A stretch of DNA of 64,000 nt from Planctomycetota bacterium (GCA_004295085.1 SHNF01000013.1:1-64000), one strand, 5' to 3'. Positions 46,863-55,489 are shown, numbered from the stretch's first letter. Made by a program: numbers and translations. Notes: a model not told the origin generated them from the sequence alone.

Positions 46863-47541
46863 GCCGCTATCACGCGGGCAGTGGCAGGCGCTGCCACGAG
46901 CGCTCCTCAGCCGCGGCTCGCGCCTCAAGCCGGCGGTATGGAAGGTGGAAACGCCTTCCGGCGCCGTGATCGTGAAGGACGCCGCCGGCGCGCCGACCTG
47001 GTCGCGCTGGCTGGCGCGCTGGCTGCTGGCGCGCGAACGGCGCGTGCTCGAGCGCCTGCACGGCGTCGCCGGCGTGCCGGAGCTGCTGGCGTGCCTGGAT
47101 CGCGGCGCCTTCGCGTGCACCCTGCTGCAAGGGCGCCCGCTCGAGCGCGAGGCCTTCGCGCGCCAGCCACGCGCCGTCGTGGAGCGGCTCCTGGCCTTGA
47201 TCGAGCGGCTCCACGATCGCGGCGTGTTCCACCTCGACCTGCGCCAGCGCCAGAACGTGCTCGTGGATGAAACCGGGGCCGTCGCGGTCGTGGATTTCGG
47301 TGCCGCGTGGCGCCTGGGTGCCGGGACGCGCTGGCTGCTGGGCGGGCCGCTCGGCTGGGTGGACCGCCAGGCTGCACTCAAGTACCTGGCGCGCTACGCC
47401 CCGGAGGAACTGAGCCCCGAGGAGGCACGGGCGGTGCTCCGTGCCGAGCGCTGGCGCCGGCTGTGGCCGTTCACCCCACACCGCTCGCGCGGCGAGAGCG
47501 AGGCCGCCAGGAAGCGCCTGCGGGAGATCTCCGGACGCTGA
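46852..47541 (+). CDS. Kdo/Rio-type small-molecule kinase
   Basis: Protein of 229 residues with a protein-kinase-like fold: Lys42 in AVIVKDAAG, HLDLRQRQNVLV (127-138, catalytic Asp129) and VVDFGAAWR with the metal-binding Asp148. This pattern fits the Kdo kinase/WaaP or RIO-like group more than Ser/Thr protein kinases. A role in phosphorylating Kdo or lipid A core sugars would fit the kdsB operon just across the divergent gap; a lipid or protein target is also possible. It overlaps the methyltransferase gene by 11 bases. Confidence 0.75.
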   Translation: MAAEPLSRGQWQALPRALLSRGSRLKPAVWKVETPSGAVIVKDAAGAPTWSRWLARWLLARERRVLERLHGVAGVPELLACLDRGAFACTLLQGRPLEREAFARQPRAVVERLLALIERLHDRGVFHLDLRQRQNVLVDETGAVAVVDFGAAWRLGAGTRWLLGGPLGWVDRQAALKYLARYAPEELSPEEARAVLRAERWRRLWPFTPHRSRGESEAARKRLREISGR

Positions 47542-47708
47542 AGGCACCCACTAGGGATTGGGGGTGCTGGGCGGGAAATGCTCCGGCGATTCCCGGGCCC
47601 CCGGGGCTCGACCCGGGCTTCGGAGGGGCCTCCGCACGGCCACGGAGGAGGCGGCGGACGAGCGGAAACACGCCAGGTTCCACGGTCACCTCACCCACTA
47701 CAAAATCG

Positions 47709-47737
47709 TTGGGTTTTCCTTTGGCCCACCATATATT
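47709..47737 (+). promoter_or_regulatory. promoter of the LysM gene
   Basis: TTGGGT (47709-47714), 17 bases, TATATT (47732-47737), in an AT-rich patch of otherwise GC-rich DNA. A GGAGGGG ribosome site follows 14 bases later and the ATG is at 47762. The 47542-47700 stretch before it has a weak GCACCC/GGGTGC stem near 47545-47567 and otherwise nothing recognised. Confidence 0.6.
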
Positions 47738-47761
47738 GACCCTCACTCGGAGGGGTGTGAG

Positions 47762-48526
47762 ATGGGCAAGATGGAAAAGCTGATCGTGATCGGGGCCCTG
47801 GCCCTGGTCGGATTCCTGCTGTCCGTGGTCCTGTACAAGGGCCTGGACGGAGGCGAGCCGGAACTACCTTCGGACCCAACCCTTAGTGTAGGCACCGACT
47901 ATCCGGACCCGGCGCTGAACACGGATCTCGGCGCCAGCGGCGGTGCCGAAGTCCCCGAGGTGCTGGAGGGCCTGCCGGTGCATCCGGAGTCGCAAGCGGC
48001 TTTCAGCGCGAATCCGAACGCCGGTGTTCCGGAGTCCGGGACCCAGGTTTTCGTACCCGGCGCTTCCGAGGTCCAGCCCACCTCGGCGGCGCCGTCGACC
48101 GGCGTGGACCTGGACCTGGACGGACAGCCCGAGTTCGTGGAATACACGGTGAAGTCCGGAGACACGCTGGAAGAGATCGCCAAGCGCGAGCTGGGCGCGC
48201 GCAGCAAGTGGCCGGAGATCCTGAAGTTCAACGAGACACTGGATCCCAAGCGCATGCAGGTGGGACAGAAGATCCGTATTCCGGCCAGCGGCCGCACTTC
48301 GACTCCGGCGAGCGTGTCGAGCGCAGTGAGCAGTTCTTCAGCCAGCGGCGCCCAACCTGCCGGCGCGCGCAGCCACGCCGTGGTCGCGGGCGACAGCCTG
48401 TGGAAGATCTCGGTGAAGTACTACGGTGACGGCGGCGGCGTGCAGAAGATCTACGAGGCCAACAAGGACCAGCTCGCGAGCAGCGACGCAGTGCTGCGCA
48501 TCGGCATGCAGCTGCGCATCCCGTAA
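47762..48526 (+). CDS. membrane-anchored protein with two LysM domains
   Basis: Protein of 254 residues. A single transmembrane helix lies at residues 7-25 (LIVIGALALVGFLLSVVLY). A Pro/Ser/Gly-rich linker follows. Two LysM peptidoglycan-binding domains: EYTVKSGDTLEEIAKRELG...MQVGQKIRIP (about 125-172) and HAVVAGDSLWKISVKYYGDGG...LRIGMQLRIP (205-254). The start is decided by a strong GGAGG site seven bases upstream and a TTGGGT-17-TATATT promoter. It is followed directly by anmK, which recycles cell-wall sugars, so a cell-wall role is consistent. Confidence 0.9.
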   Translation: MGKMEKLIVIGALALVGFLLSVVLYKGLDGGEPELPSDPTLSVGTDYPDPALNTDLGASGGAEVPEVLEGLPVHPESQAAFSANPNAGVPESGTQVFVPGASEVQPTSAAPSTGVDLDLDGQPEFVEYTVKSGDTLEEIAKRELGARSKWPEILKFNETLDPKRMQVGQKIRIPASGRTSTPASVSSAVSSSSASGAQPAGARSHAVVAGDSLWKISVKYYGDGGGVQKIYEANKDQLASSDAVLRIGMQLRIP

Positions 48527-48561
48527 GCGTTCTCCTGCCGCCGCGCCTGCCGCCGCCGCGC

Positions 48562-49755
48562 CTGCTGCTTGGGATCAGCTCGGGCACTTCCGCCGACGGA
48601 GTGGATCTTGCGCTGGTGCAGGTGCAGGGCGCGGGCGCGCACAAGCGCGCGCAGCTGCTGGCCGGTGAGCGCCGCCCGTATCCGCCGGCGCTGCGCGCGT
48701 TCCTGCGCTCCACCGCCGCCTGGGGCGTAGCCGAGGTGGCCCGTGCCCACTTCGAGCTGGGCGAGCATTTCGGCCGTGAAGGCCGCGCCTTCCTGGAGCA
48801 CGCGGGCTACGCGCCGCAGCAGCTCGCCGCTGCCGGCAGCCACGGCCAGACCGTGTTCCATCATGACGGTGATCCGCGCCAGGGAAGCCTGCAGCTGGGC
48901 GACGCGGCCGTGGTGGCGGCACAGCTGAGCGCGCCGGTGGTGGGGGACTTCCGCTGGAGCGATCTTGCCGCCGGCGGCCAGGGCGCTCCGATCTCGCCGT
49001 ATGCCGACTGGGTGCTGCACCGGCGCGAAGCTCCGTGGCTGGCCATCCTCAACCTGGGCGGGATCGCCAACCTGACCGTGCTCGCGGGGGACGCGCCGCC
49101 CCTGGCCTGGGACTGCGGCCCTGCGAACGGCCCGCTGGACGCGCTGGTGTACGCCGAGCGCGGCGCCGACTGCGACCGTGACGGGATCCTCGCCGCCCAG
49201 GGCCGGCTCCTGCCCGAGCTCTTCGCCGCCTTGCGCGCGGATCCTTACTTCGCCCGGCCGTTGCCGCGCAGCACCGGCCTGGAGCGCTTCGGCCGGCCGT
49301 TCGGGCAGCGGGCGCGCCAGTTCGCGCCTGCGGCCTCGCTCCCGGACCTGCTGGCCACGCTCGTGGAGCTGGTGGCCTGGTCCGTCGCGGACAGCCTCGA
49401 GCGCGCCGGCCAGGGCGGCGGACCGGTGTTCCTGTGTGGAGGCGGAGCCCGCAACCCGGTGCTGGCGGCCGCCCTGCGCCGCCGCTTGACGTCGCCGCCC
49501 GGGCCGCGCGCCACGCGCGTCGTTTCCTATGCCGAGCTGGGCTGGGATCCTGACCTGCGGGAAGCGGTCGCGTTCGCCCTCCTGGCGGATGCCTGGCAGA
49601 ACGGGGAACCGGCTTCCTGGCCGAGCACCACGGGAGCGGCGCAACCAGCGCTGCTCGGCAAGCTGGCCTTGCCCGCCCCGTCCGCGCTGTCCGCGTTTGC
49701 AGCGCCGCCGGTGGCGCACGAGCCGCCCGCGCCACCCGCGGGTGGCCGCTGTTGA
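48562..49755 (+). CDS. anmK: anhydro-N-acetylmuramic acid kinase
   Basis: Kinase of about 397 residues that opens and phosphorylates 1,6-anhydro-MurNAc from recycled peptidoglycan. Landmarks: GISSGTSADGVDLAL (ATP loop), AGSHGQTVFH, DFRWSDLAAGGQGAPISPYADW, NLGGIANLTVL, DCGPANGPLDAL and FLCGGGARNPVL. The ATP loop begins before the first in-frame ATG or GTG (48601), so translation must begin at an unusual codon: CTG codons lie at 48535, 48547, 48562 and 48565. It begins just after the LysM gene, suggesting coupled translation. Confidence 0.88.
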   Translation: MLLGISSGTSADGVDLALVQVQGAGAHKRAQLLAGERRPYPPALRAFLRSTAAWGVAEVARAHFELGEHFGREGRAFLEHAGYAPQQLAAAGSHGQTVFHHDGDPRQGSLQLGDAAVVAAQLSAPVVGDFRWSDLAAGGQGAPISPYADWVLHRREAPWLAILNLGGIANLTVLAGDAPPLAWDCGPANGPLDALVYAERGADCDRDGILAAQGRLLPELFAALRADPYFARPLPRSTGLERFGRPFGQRARQFAPAASLPDLLATLVELVAWSVADSLERAGQGGGPVFLCGGGARNPVLAAALRRRLTSPPGPRATRVVSYAELGWDPDLREAVAFALLADAWQNGEPASWPSTTGAAQPALLGKLALPAPSALSAFAAPPVAHEPPAPPAGGRC

Positions 49756-49779
49756 CCCAGGGGGGGTCGTTCCTATCAT
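49752..49779 (+). promoter_or_regulatory. promoter of the TPR/HEAT gene
   Basis: TTGACC (49752-49757), 16 bases, TATCAT (49774-49779), each five of six matches to consensus. The -35 overlaps the anmK stop codon. The leader to the ATG at 49875 would be about 90 bases; nothing else is recognised in it. Confidence 0.6.
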
Positions 49780-49874
49780 GTCACTTCGCCGCGCAGGGCC
49801 GCTATGTGGCCCAGCGGGCGCCGCGTCGCGTTCTGACCCCCCGATTCCGTTCCAGATCACCCACTTGTAGTCGC

Positions 49875-51917
49875 ATGACCTCGACTCATCAGACCGGTTC
49901 TCCGCCGGCGCGCCGGGCGCTCCGCCGCCTGGCTCCCGCGTCCTGGATCCTGGCTGCCGCCGTGGGATTGAGCTCCGCGGCCCTGGCTCAGGATGACGTG
50001 CAGCAGACCTTCGAGGCCGGGATGCAGGCCTATCGGAATGGGGACTTCGACACCGCCATCGCCCGCTTCCGCGAAGTGGTGGCCATGCAGCCGGACAACA
50101 CCACGGCGCTGCAGCTCATGCACGACAGCCAGGACGAGCTGCTGCAGCTGCTGACCGATCGCGAGCGCGGCGAGTTCGAGGCCTTCGCCCGCGAGATCAT
50201 CGCCGCCGCCGGCAGCGCCACGCGCGAGATGGTGCGCGATCCCGCGGCCGCGGCCGCGGACGCGGAAGGCGTCTTCAGCGACACGTACAACGAGCGCGCC
50301 CGGGCCATCTTCGCCCTGCGGGCCAAGTACGGCCCCTTCGCCGTGCCGCCGCTGGTTGCGCGGCTGGTCTCCAGCAACGAGCAGGAGCGCGCCAACGCCA
50401 TCTATGCCTTGTCGCGGCTGGGCACCGAGGCCACCATCCCGCTGCTCGCCGCCACGGAGTCCGATCAGCCCGAGGTGCGCATCGGCGTGCTGTTCGCGCT
50501 GGCGTCGCTGGACGACGCGCGCGCCGAGGCGCGCGCGGCCGACATGGCCGCCAACGATCCCGACGGCACGGTGCGCGCGCTGGCGGCCAAGATGGCCGGC
50601 GGCGACGCCGCGGACCTCAACTACAAGCAGGGCTGGGCTTACTACGTGCACGATCCCGCCATGGGCTTCACCGACGTGGAGAATCACGGCGTGGTCTGGA
50701 CCATCAACGGGGCCAGGCTCGAGCCCAGAGATGTGCCTCCGAGCCTCGTGCCGCTGGAGCTGGCGAAGGGCTGCTTCGAGCGCGCGGACGCCCTGGGCAA
50801 CGCCCAGGCCAGGACCGGCCTGGCCCTGGTCTACGGCTCGGAGGTCGCCGCGCTGCAAGGCCTGATCGGCTCCGGCAACGAGGATCTGGTGCCTGTGCAC
50901 GATGCCCAGGCCATGGCGGCACAGTCCCTGGGACAGGCTGCTCTGGACAGCGCCCTGCAGGAGGCCATCCGGCGCGGAGACGTGCCAACCGCCGCCGCCC
51001 TGATCCAGCTCCTGGATGGCGCGGGCCTGACGGCGCGGGATGGACTGCGCGTCGCCGTTGCCGGCCAGGTGCCGAGCCACCGCTTCGGCGCCGCTCTGGC
51101 CCTGGCGCACGCCGGCGACACCTCCCCCGCGGTGGTGAGCGCCCTGACCGACGGGCTGAAGCTGCAGGCCTTGCGCGTCGTGGTGCTGGCCGATCCGAAC
51201 CAGCAGCGGCGCGCCGCCTTGACCGACGGCCTGGCCCAGCACGGAGTCGTGGTGCTGGCCTCGCCGGACGGCGCCACCGGCCTCATCCACATGCGCCGCA
51301 GCGCCAACGTGGACGCGATCGTCGTGGCCGATCCGCTGCCGGACATGTACGCCCGCCGCTTCGTGATCGAGACGCGCAAGGACCCGCGCCGCGAGGGGAC
51401 GCCGGTGCTGGTGCTCGGGAGCGAGCAGACCGGTGAGATCGACGGCGCCGAAGTGGTGGAGAGCGCCGGCGCCGAGGCGGTGACCGCAGTGTTCGGGCAA
51501 CTGAACGGTGAGCGCAGCGCCCATGCAGCCATGGCGCAGGCCGCCGCCGAGGCCCTGGCCGCGATGGCGCGCTACCGCCCCGAGGCGCTGTTCGCATCGC
51601 TGACCTCCCTGACCGCTTGCCTGGACCGGGAAGACACCGTGGCGGTGCCGGCCCTGGAGGCGCTGGGCTTTGCGGCCGGCAGCGGCGAGCTGGACGCCAT
51701 CATGGCGGTGGTCGCCGACACCAGCCGCAGCGCCCCCGTGCGCGCCGCGGCGGCTTCCGCGGTTGCGGGCGTGCTGGCTCGCAATCGCGGCGCCATGGTG
51801 GACGCGGCCGTCCTTTCGGCTGCCGCCCAGGAGGGAGACGGGGGGCTGGCCCGCGCCAGCGCCCGTGCCCTGGCCCTGGCCGGCGGTCCGCCTGCGTCCG
51901 CCAGCGTTGCGCCGTAA
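49875..51917 (+). CDS. exported TPR/HEAT-repeat protein with a receiver-like domain
   Basis: Protein of 680 residues. A signal peptide (LAPASWILAAAVGLSSAALAQ, about 19-39) is followed by a TPR unit (42-75), HEAT-like repeats (150-240, ERANAIYALSRLGTEATIPLL, VRIGVLFALASLDDARAEA) and a second helical block (350-425). Residues 432-545 look like a response-regulator receiver fold: LRVVVLADPNQQRR, DAIVVADPLPD with Asp486 in the phospho-acceptor place, and GTPVLVLGS; the conserved Lys is absent. More HEAT repeats close the protein. A periplasmic receiver-like fold is unusual. Function unknown; a protein-interaction scaffold is likely. Confidence 0.75.
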   Translation: MTSTHQTGSPPARRALRRLAPASWILAAAVGLSSAALAQDDVQQTFEAGMQAYRNGDFDTAIARFREVVAMQPDNTTALQLMHDSQDELLQLLTDRERGEFEAFAREIIAAAGSATREMVRDPAAAAADAEGVFSDTYNERARAIFALRAKYGPFAVPPLVARLVSSNEQERANAIYALSRLGTEATIPLLAATESDQPEVRIGVLFALASLDDARAEARAADMAANDPDGTVRALAAKMAGGDAADLNYKQGWAYYVHDPAMGFTDVENHGVVWTINGARLEPRDVPPSLVPLELAKGCFERADALGNAQARTGLALVYGSEVAALQGLIGSGNEDLVPVHDAQAMAAQSLGQAALDSALQEAIRRGDVPTAAALIQLLDGAGLTARDGLRVAVAGQVPSHRFGAALALAHAGDTSPAVVSALTDGLKLQALRVVVLADPNQQRRAALTDGLAQHGVVVLASPDGATGLIHMRRSANVDAIVVADPLPDMYARRFVIETRKDPRREGTPVLVLGSEQTGEIDGAEVVESAGAEAVTAVFGQLNGERSAHAAMAQAAAEALAAMARYRPEALFASLTSLTACLDREDTVAVPALEALGFAAGSGELDAIMAVVADTSRSAPVRAAAASAVAGVLARNRGAMVDAAVLSAAAQEGDGGLARASARALALAGGPPASASVAP

Positions 51918-51947
51918 CCGCGCGCCGCGCCAGCGACGTCGCTCAGC

Positions 51948-52022
51948 GCCAGAGTAGCTCAGCGGTAGAGCACCGCTTTCGTAAAGCGGGGGTCACGGGT
52001 TCAAATCCCGTCTCTGGCTCCA
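51948..52022 (+). tRNA. tRNA-Thr (anticodon CGT)
   Basis: Full cloverleaf: acceptor GCCAGAG/CTCTGGC, D arm GCTC...GAGC, anticodon stem CCGCT/AGCGG with loop TTCGTAA, T arm ACGGG-TTCAAAT-CCCGT. Discriminator T and a genomically encoded CCA (52020-52022). Reads ACG threonine codons. Confidence 0.97.
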
Positions 52023-52053
52023 CGCACCCGGGAGCTGGACGAGCGGCGGGGGA

Positions 52054-52126
52054 TCGGGGAGGCGGGATTCGAACCCGCGACACGCACCACCCAAAAGTGC
52101 GCCTCTACCAACTGAGGTACTCCCCG
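52054..52126 (-). tRNA. tRNA-Pro (anticodon TGG)
   Basis: On the minus strand: acceptor CGGGGAG/CTCCCCG, D arm CCTC...GAGG, anticodon stem GCACT/GGTGC with loop TTTGGGT, T arm GCGGG-TTCGAAT-CCCGC, discriminator A. CCA is not encoded, unlike the tRNA-Thr beside it. The CGGGG start is typical of tRNA-Pro. It lies back to back with tRNA-Thr, 31 bases apart. Confidence 0.97.
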
Positions 52127-52193
52127 GAAACTGACCTCCCGGGCTCGCCAGCGTAACAGCTTCGGTGCCGGGAGCGCGGGAGGCCGGTCTCGG

Positions 52194-52199
52194 TAGAAT
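52194..52199 (+). promoter_or_regulatory. -10 element TAGAAT of elbB, apparently leaderless
   Basis: TAGAAT ends seven bases before the ATG of elbB at 52207 and no Shine-Dalgarno fits between. No convincing -35 was found at 15-19 bases. One of about ten such cases in the window. Confidence 0.4.
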
Positions 52200-52206
52200 C
52201 GGCCGG

Positions 52207-52863
52207 ATGCAGCGGGTCGGCGTCATCCTGTGCGGCTGCGGCCGCTACGACGGCTCGGAGATCCACGAGTCCACGCTGGCGCTCCTGCACCTCGCGCGCG
52301 CCGGCGCGCAGGTGCAGTGCGCGGCGCCGGAAGGTCCCCAATGGGCCGTGTGCGATTCCTTCACCGGTCAACCCATCGCCGGGGCGTCCCGCAGCATGCG
52401 CGTGGAGGCGGCGCGCATCGCCCGCGGCGCGGTCGCTCCCCTGGAGCAGCTGCGCGCCGGCGACCTCGATGCCGTGATCCTGCCCGGAGGCAGCGGCGCG
52501 GCCCGCAATCTGGGCGACTTCGCCGTGCGCGGCGCGCACGGGCAGGTGCGGCCGGAGCTGGCGCAGCTGCTGCGCGCGCTGCACGCCGCCGGCAAGCCGA
52601 TCGGCGCCATCTGCATCGCTCCCGCGCTCGTCGCCCTGGCGCTTGCAGCGCACCGGCCGCGCCTCACGCTGGGCACCCTGGACGGTCCGGCGCAGCAGGC
52701 CGCGGCGGCCGGGGCCGAGATGCTGCCGTGCGCGGTGGACGACATCGTGGTGGACGAGCGCAATCGCATCGTGAGCACTCCTGCGTACATCCTGGCGCGC
52801 AGCATCCGCGAGGTGGACGCCGGCATCGGCAAGCTGGTGCGCCGCGTCCTGGAAATGGCGTGA
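52207..52863 (+). CDS. elbB: ElbB-type DJ-1/PfpI-family glyoxalase-like protein
   Basis: Protein of 218 residues. CGRYDGSEIHESTLALLHLARAG (11-33), VILPGGSGAARNLGDFA and GAICIAPALVALAL with nucleophile Cys136 are the ElbB signature within the class I glutamine amidotransferase-like fold. ElbB has been linked to isoprenoid biosynthesis and shows glyoxalase activity in E. coli; the role here is inference. The ATG at 52207 is chosen over 52165 by family length and the TAGAAT hexamer. Followed by a lipase-like gene 12 bases on. Confidence 0.88.
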   Translation: MQRVGVILCGCGRYDGSEIHESTLALLHLARAGAQVQCAAPEGPQWAVCDSFTGQPIAGASRSMRVEAARIARGAVAPLEQLRAGDLDAVILPGGSGAARNLGDFAVRGAHGQVRPELAQLLRALHAAGKPIGAICIAPALVALALAAHRPRLTLGTLDGPAQQAAAAGAEMLPCAVDDIVVDERNRIVSTPAYILARSIREVDAGIGKLVRRVLEMA

Positions 52864-52875
52864 GCGGAGGCGGCG

Positions 52876-53595
52876 ATGCGCCACCAGCACGCCGGCGGCA
52901 GCAGCCGCGGCGCCGTGCTGCTCCTGCACGGCATCGCCATGCTGCCGGCGTTCAACGCCTTCCTGGCCCGTGATCTGCGCCGCGCCGGCTTCGCCCCCGT
53001 GCTCAACTGGGGCTATCCCCCGCGCATGGACAGCATCGAGGCGGTGGCCGAGCGCGTGGCCCGGCGCCTGCGCCGGCGCTTCCCGTCCGGCCTGCCGGCG
53101 CTGCACGGCGTCGGCCACTCGATGGGCGGCCTGGTGCTGCGCCGCCTGTGGGCCGACGGCGTGCTGCCGCCTTCCGGGCGCCTGGTCACCCTGGGCACGC
53201 CGCACCAGGGCGCGGTCAAGGCCGACCGGCACGCCGGGCGCTGGTACTTCCGGCTGGTCTTCGCCGGTGCCGGCCAGGACCTGCGGCCCGGCAGCGATTT
53301 CCTGCGCCGCCTGCCGCCGCAGCCGCCGGTGACCGTCCTGTCGGTGGTGGCGGGCACCGGCACCGCGCGCGGCCTCTGCGACGCGGTGGCCGGCGACAAC
53401 GACGGCGTGGTGGAAGTGGGCTCGGCGCGCCTGCCGGGCAGCCGCGAGCTGTTCGTGACCGGCGTGCGCCACGGCGTCCTGCCGCTGCATCCGCAGGTGC
53501 GCTGCGCCGTGGTCGCCTTCCTGCTGGGCCGCGACGCCGAGCTTCCGGCGCGCCTCGACGCCCGCGCCGTTTCCGCCGCTGCGCACCGGCCCTAA
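52876..53595 (+). CDS. alpha/beta hydrolase, triacylglycerol-lipase-like
   Basis: Protein of 239 residues. GAVLLLHGIAM (12-22, oxyanion loop), GVGHSMGGLVLRRL with nucleophile Ser82, VTLGTPHQG and a C-terminal VRHGVLPLHP with the likely His match lipases and PGAP1/EstA-like hydrolases. No clear signal peptide, so probably cytoplasmic. It lies between elbB and the enzyme I-like gene and may share their transcript. Substrate unknown. Confidence 0.82.
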   Translation: MRHQHAGGSSRGAVLLLHGIAMLPAFNAFLARDLRRAGFAPVLNWGYPPRMDSIEAVAERVARRLRRRFPSGLPALHGVGHSMGGLVLRRLWADGVLPPSGRLVTLGTPHQGAVKADRHAGRWYFRLVFAGAGQDLRPGSDFLRRLPPQPPVTVLSVVAGTGTARGLCDAVAGDNDGVVEVGSARLPGSRELFVTGVRHGVLPLHPQVRCAVVAFLLGRDAELPARLDARAVSAAAHRP

Positions 53596-53609
53596 CATCC
53601 GCGCACGCC

Positions 53610-55361
53610 ATGCCCGCCCCCGGGTCCTCCTCCCACGGCGCCGCCGCAGCGGCGCGCAGCGATCCCGGCACGCTCGCCGGCCAGAGCGCCAGCCCCGGCA
53701 TCGCCTTCGGCCCGGCCGTGTTCAACCTGGGAGGGCTGGAAGAGGTCGCCGCCCGCGTGCTCAGCGACGAGGAGGTGGAGCAGGAGCTGGGCCGGCTCGA
53801 TTCCGTGGCCCGCGCCGCGCGCGTGTCGCTGGTGCGCCAGCGCAGCGCCCTCGCCAGCCACTTCACCGTGGAGCAGCGGCGCGTGTTCGACACGCACCTG
53901 CAGCTCCTGCAGGACCCGGTGATCGAGGCCGACGTGCGCGAGCGCATCCGCAACCAGCGCATGAGCCTGGAGGGCGCGGTCAAGGATGCCCTCGGCGTAT
54001 ACGAGCGCCTGTTCGAGGTGGTGCAGAGCCAATCGCTGCGCAACAAGCTGTCCGACATGCGCGACGTGGCCCTGCGCCTGCTGCGCTTCGCGCAGCGCCC
54101 GGCGGCGCCGCACCAGGCGCCGTCCGTGCGCAGCGGCGTGCTGCTGGTGCGCGAGCTGTCGCTCAGCGACCTTACGGAGTCGCTCGAGCACGGAATCGCC
54201 GCCATCGTGGCCGAAGGGGGCAGCCTCGGCAGCCACGGCGCCATCCTGACCCGCGCCGCCGGCATCCCGGCGGTCATCGGCGTCAAGGGCCTGGCCGCCG
54301 CGGCCAAGCCCGGCGACATGCTGCTGGTGGACGGCGACGCTGGACAGGTCACCCTCAACCCGCCGCAGGAGCTCGTCACCACGGCGCTGGGACGCACCAC
54401 CGAAGGCATGGTCAAGGCGCTCGGGCCCGCCGCCCTGGCCGACGGCACGCCGATCCGCCTGCGCGCCGCCGTGGCCAGCCCCAGCGAAGCGCGCACGGCC
54501 GTGGCGCTCGGCGCGCGCGAGATCGGCCTGTATCGCACCGACCTGCCGGTGCTGCAGCGCCACGGCGCGCCGCGCGAGTCCTCGCTGGCGGCGCTCTACA
54601 AGCAGGTCCTGGCCGCCGCCGACCTGGTGATCTTCCGCCTGCCCGACCTCGACAGCACCTGCGGCGTGCGCGCCATCTACCCCGCCAGCGAAGCCAACCC
54701 GGCGCTCGGCCTGCGCGGCGCGCGCCTGCTGCTGCAGCGCCCGGAGATGCTGGCCACGCAACTGCGCGCCGCGATGCGCGCCGCCGAGGGCCGCCCGCTG
54801 GCCTTCGCGCTGCCCTTCGTGACCGACCCGGGCGACCTCAAGCCGGTGCGCGACGCCATCGAGGCTGCGGTCGCGGAGCTGCGCCTGCACGGGGTGGAGC
54901 AGACCCGCGCCGTGCGTCTCGGATGCGTGATCGAGGTGCCGTCCGCCGCGCTGCTCGCGCGTGAGATCTTCGCGCGCTCCGACTTCGTCCTCATCGGCCT
55001 GGACAACTTCGGCCAGCACCTGCTGGCCGCCGACCGCCAGCACCCCGACGCCGAGGTCAGCGGCCGCCTGCGCGGCCCGCACCCGGTGATCCTGCGCGCC
55101 GTGCGCAAGCTCCTGCAGATCGCCAGCGCGCTCCAGAAGGAAACCTCGGTCTACGGCGAGTCCATCCTGGAAGGCGCGGCCCTGCCCCTGCTGGTCGGCC
55201 TGGGCGTGGACACCCTGACCGTGCGTCCCTCGCAACTGGCCGCGGTGCATGCGCGCCTGCGCCAGTTCGACCTGGACGAGTGCCGCCTGGTCGCCGAGGC
55301 TGCCTGCCACGCTGCCACCAGCGCCGGCGTGGAAGCGCACGTGCCCGCCGGCTGGAAGTAA
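53610..55361 (+). CDS. degenerate PTS enzyme I-like phosphotransferase (PtsI homologue)
   Basis: Protein of 583 residues with the layout of PTS enzyme I: N-terminal swivel/His domain and C-terminal PEP-binding barrel. His209 in GGSLGSHGAILTRAAGIPAV corresponds to the phospho-His. In the barrel, GLYRT (307-310) is kept with Asp in place of the usual Glu, but the TND-type metal loop reads LDNFGQH (464-470), the RT.D.GGDK arm is altered (VIFRLPDLDST), and the active-site Cys (Cys502 in E. coli) is Tyr515 in VYGES. PEP turnover is therefore doubtful; a regulatory or pseudoenzyme role is likely. No HPr gene is nearby. The start MPAPGSSSH is the first with sensible length. Confidence 0.82.
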   Translation: MPAPGSSSHGAAAAARSDPGTLAGQSASPGIAFGPAVFNLGGLEEVAARVLSDEEVEQELGRLDSVARAARVSLVRQRSALASHFTVEQRRVFDTHLQLLQDPVIEADVRERIRNQRMSLEGAVKDALGVYERLFEVVQSQSLRNKLSDMRDVALRLLRFAQRPAAPHQAPSVRSGVLLVRELSLSDLTESLEHGIAAIVAEGGSLGSHGAILTRAAGIPAVIGVKGLAAAAKPGDMLLVDGDAGQVTLNPPQELVTTALGRTTEGMVKALGPAALADGTPIRLRAAVASPSEARTAVALGAREIGLYRTDLPVLQRHGAPRESSLAALYKQVLAAADLVIFRLPDLDSTCGVRAIYPASEANPALGLRGARLLLQRPEMLATQLRAAMRAAEGRPLAFALPFVTDPGDLKPVRDAIEAAVAELRLHGVEQTRAVRLGCVIEVPSAALLAREIFARSDFVLIGLDNFGQHLLAADRQHPDAEVSGRLRGPHPVILRAVRKLLQIASALQKETSVYGESILEGAALPLLVGLGVDTLTVRPSQLAAVHARLRQFDLDECRLVAEAACHAATSAGVEAHVPAGWK

Positions 55362-55395
55362 CGCCAGGGCACGCGTCTCAGCAACCGTCGCGTCA

Positions 55396-55412
55396 GGTGC
55401 CCTCCAGGCACC
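55396..55412 (+). terminator. hairpin after the enzyme I-like gene
   Basis: GGTGCC (55396-55401) and GGCACC (55407-55412) form a perfect 6-bp stem with a 5-nt loop, 35 bases after the stop, followed by GTTACTTG. The T-run is weak, so termination is possible but not certain. The remaining 55413-55489 holds nothing I recognise. Confidence 0.35.
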
Positions 55413-55489
55413 GTTACTTGCGACACGTCGCGCGGCGCATCGTGCCGGTGGAGTAACATGGCGCAAGGAGTCTCGGCTCCCCCGACGCC

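Noticed and set aside
51948-52126. tRNA pair as an integration site
   Set aside because: No duplicated tRNA end or integrase was found nearby, and the flanking genes look like core genome.
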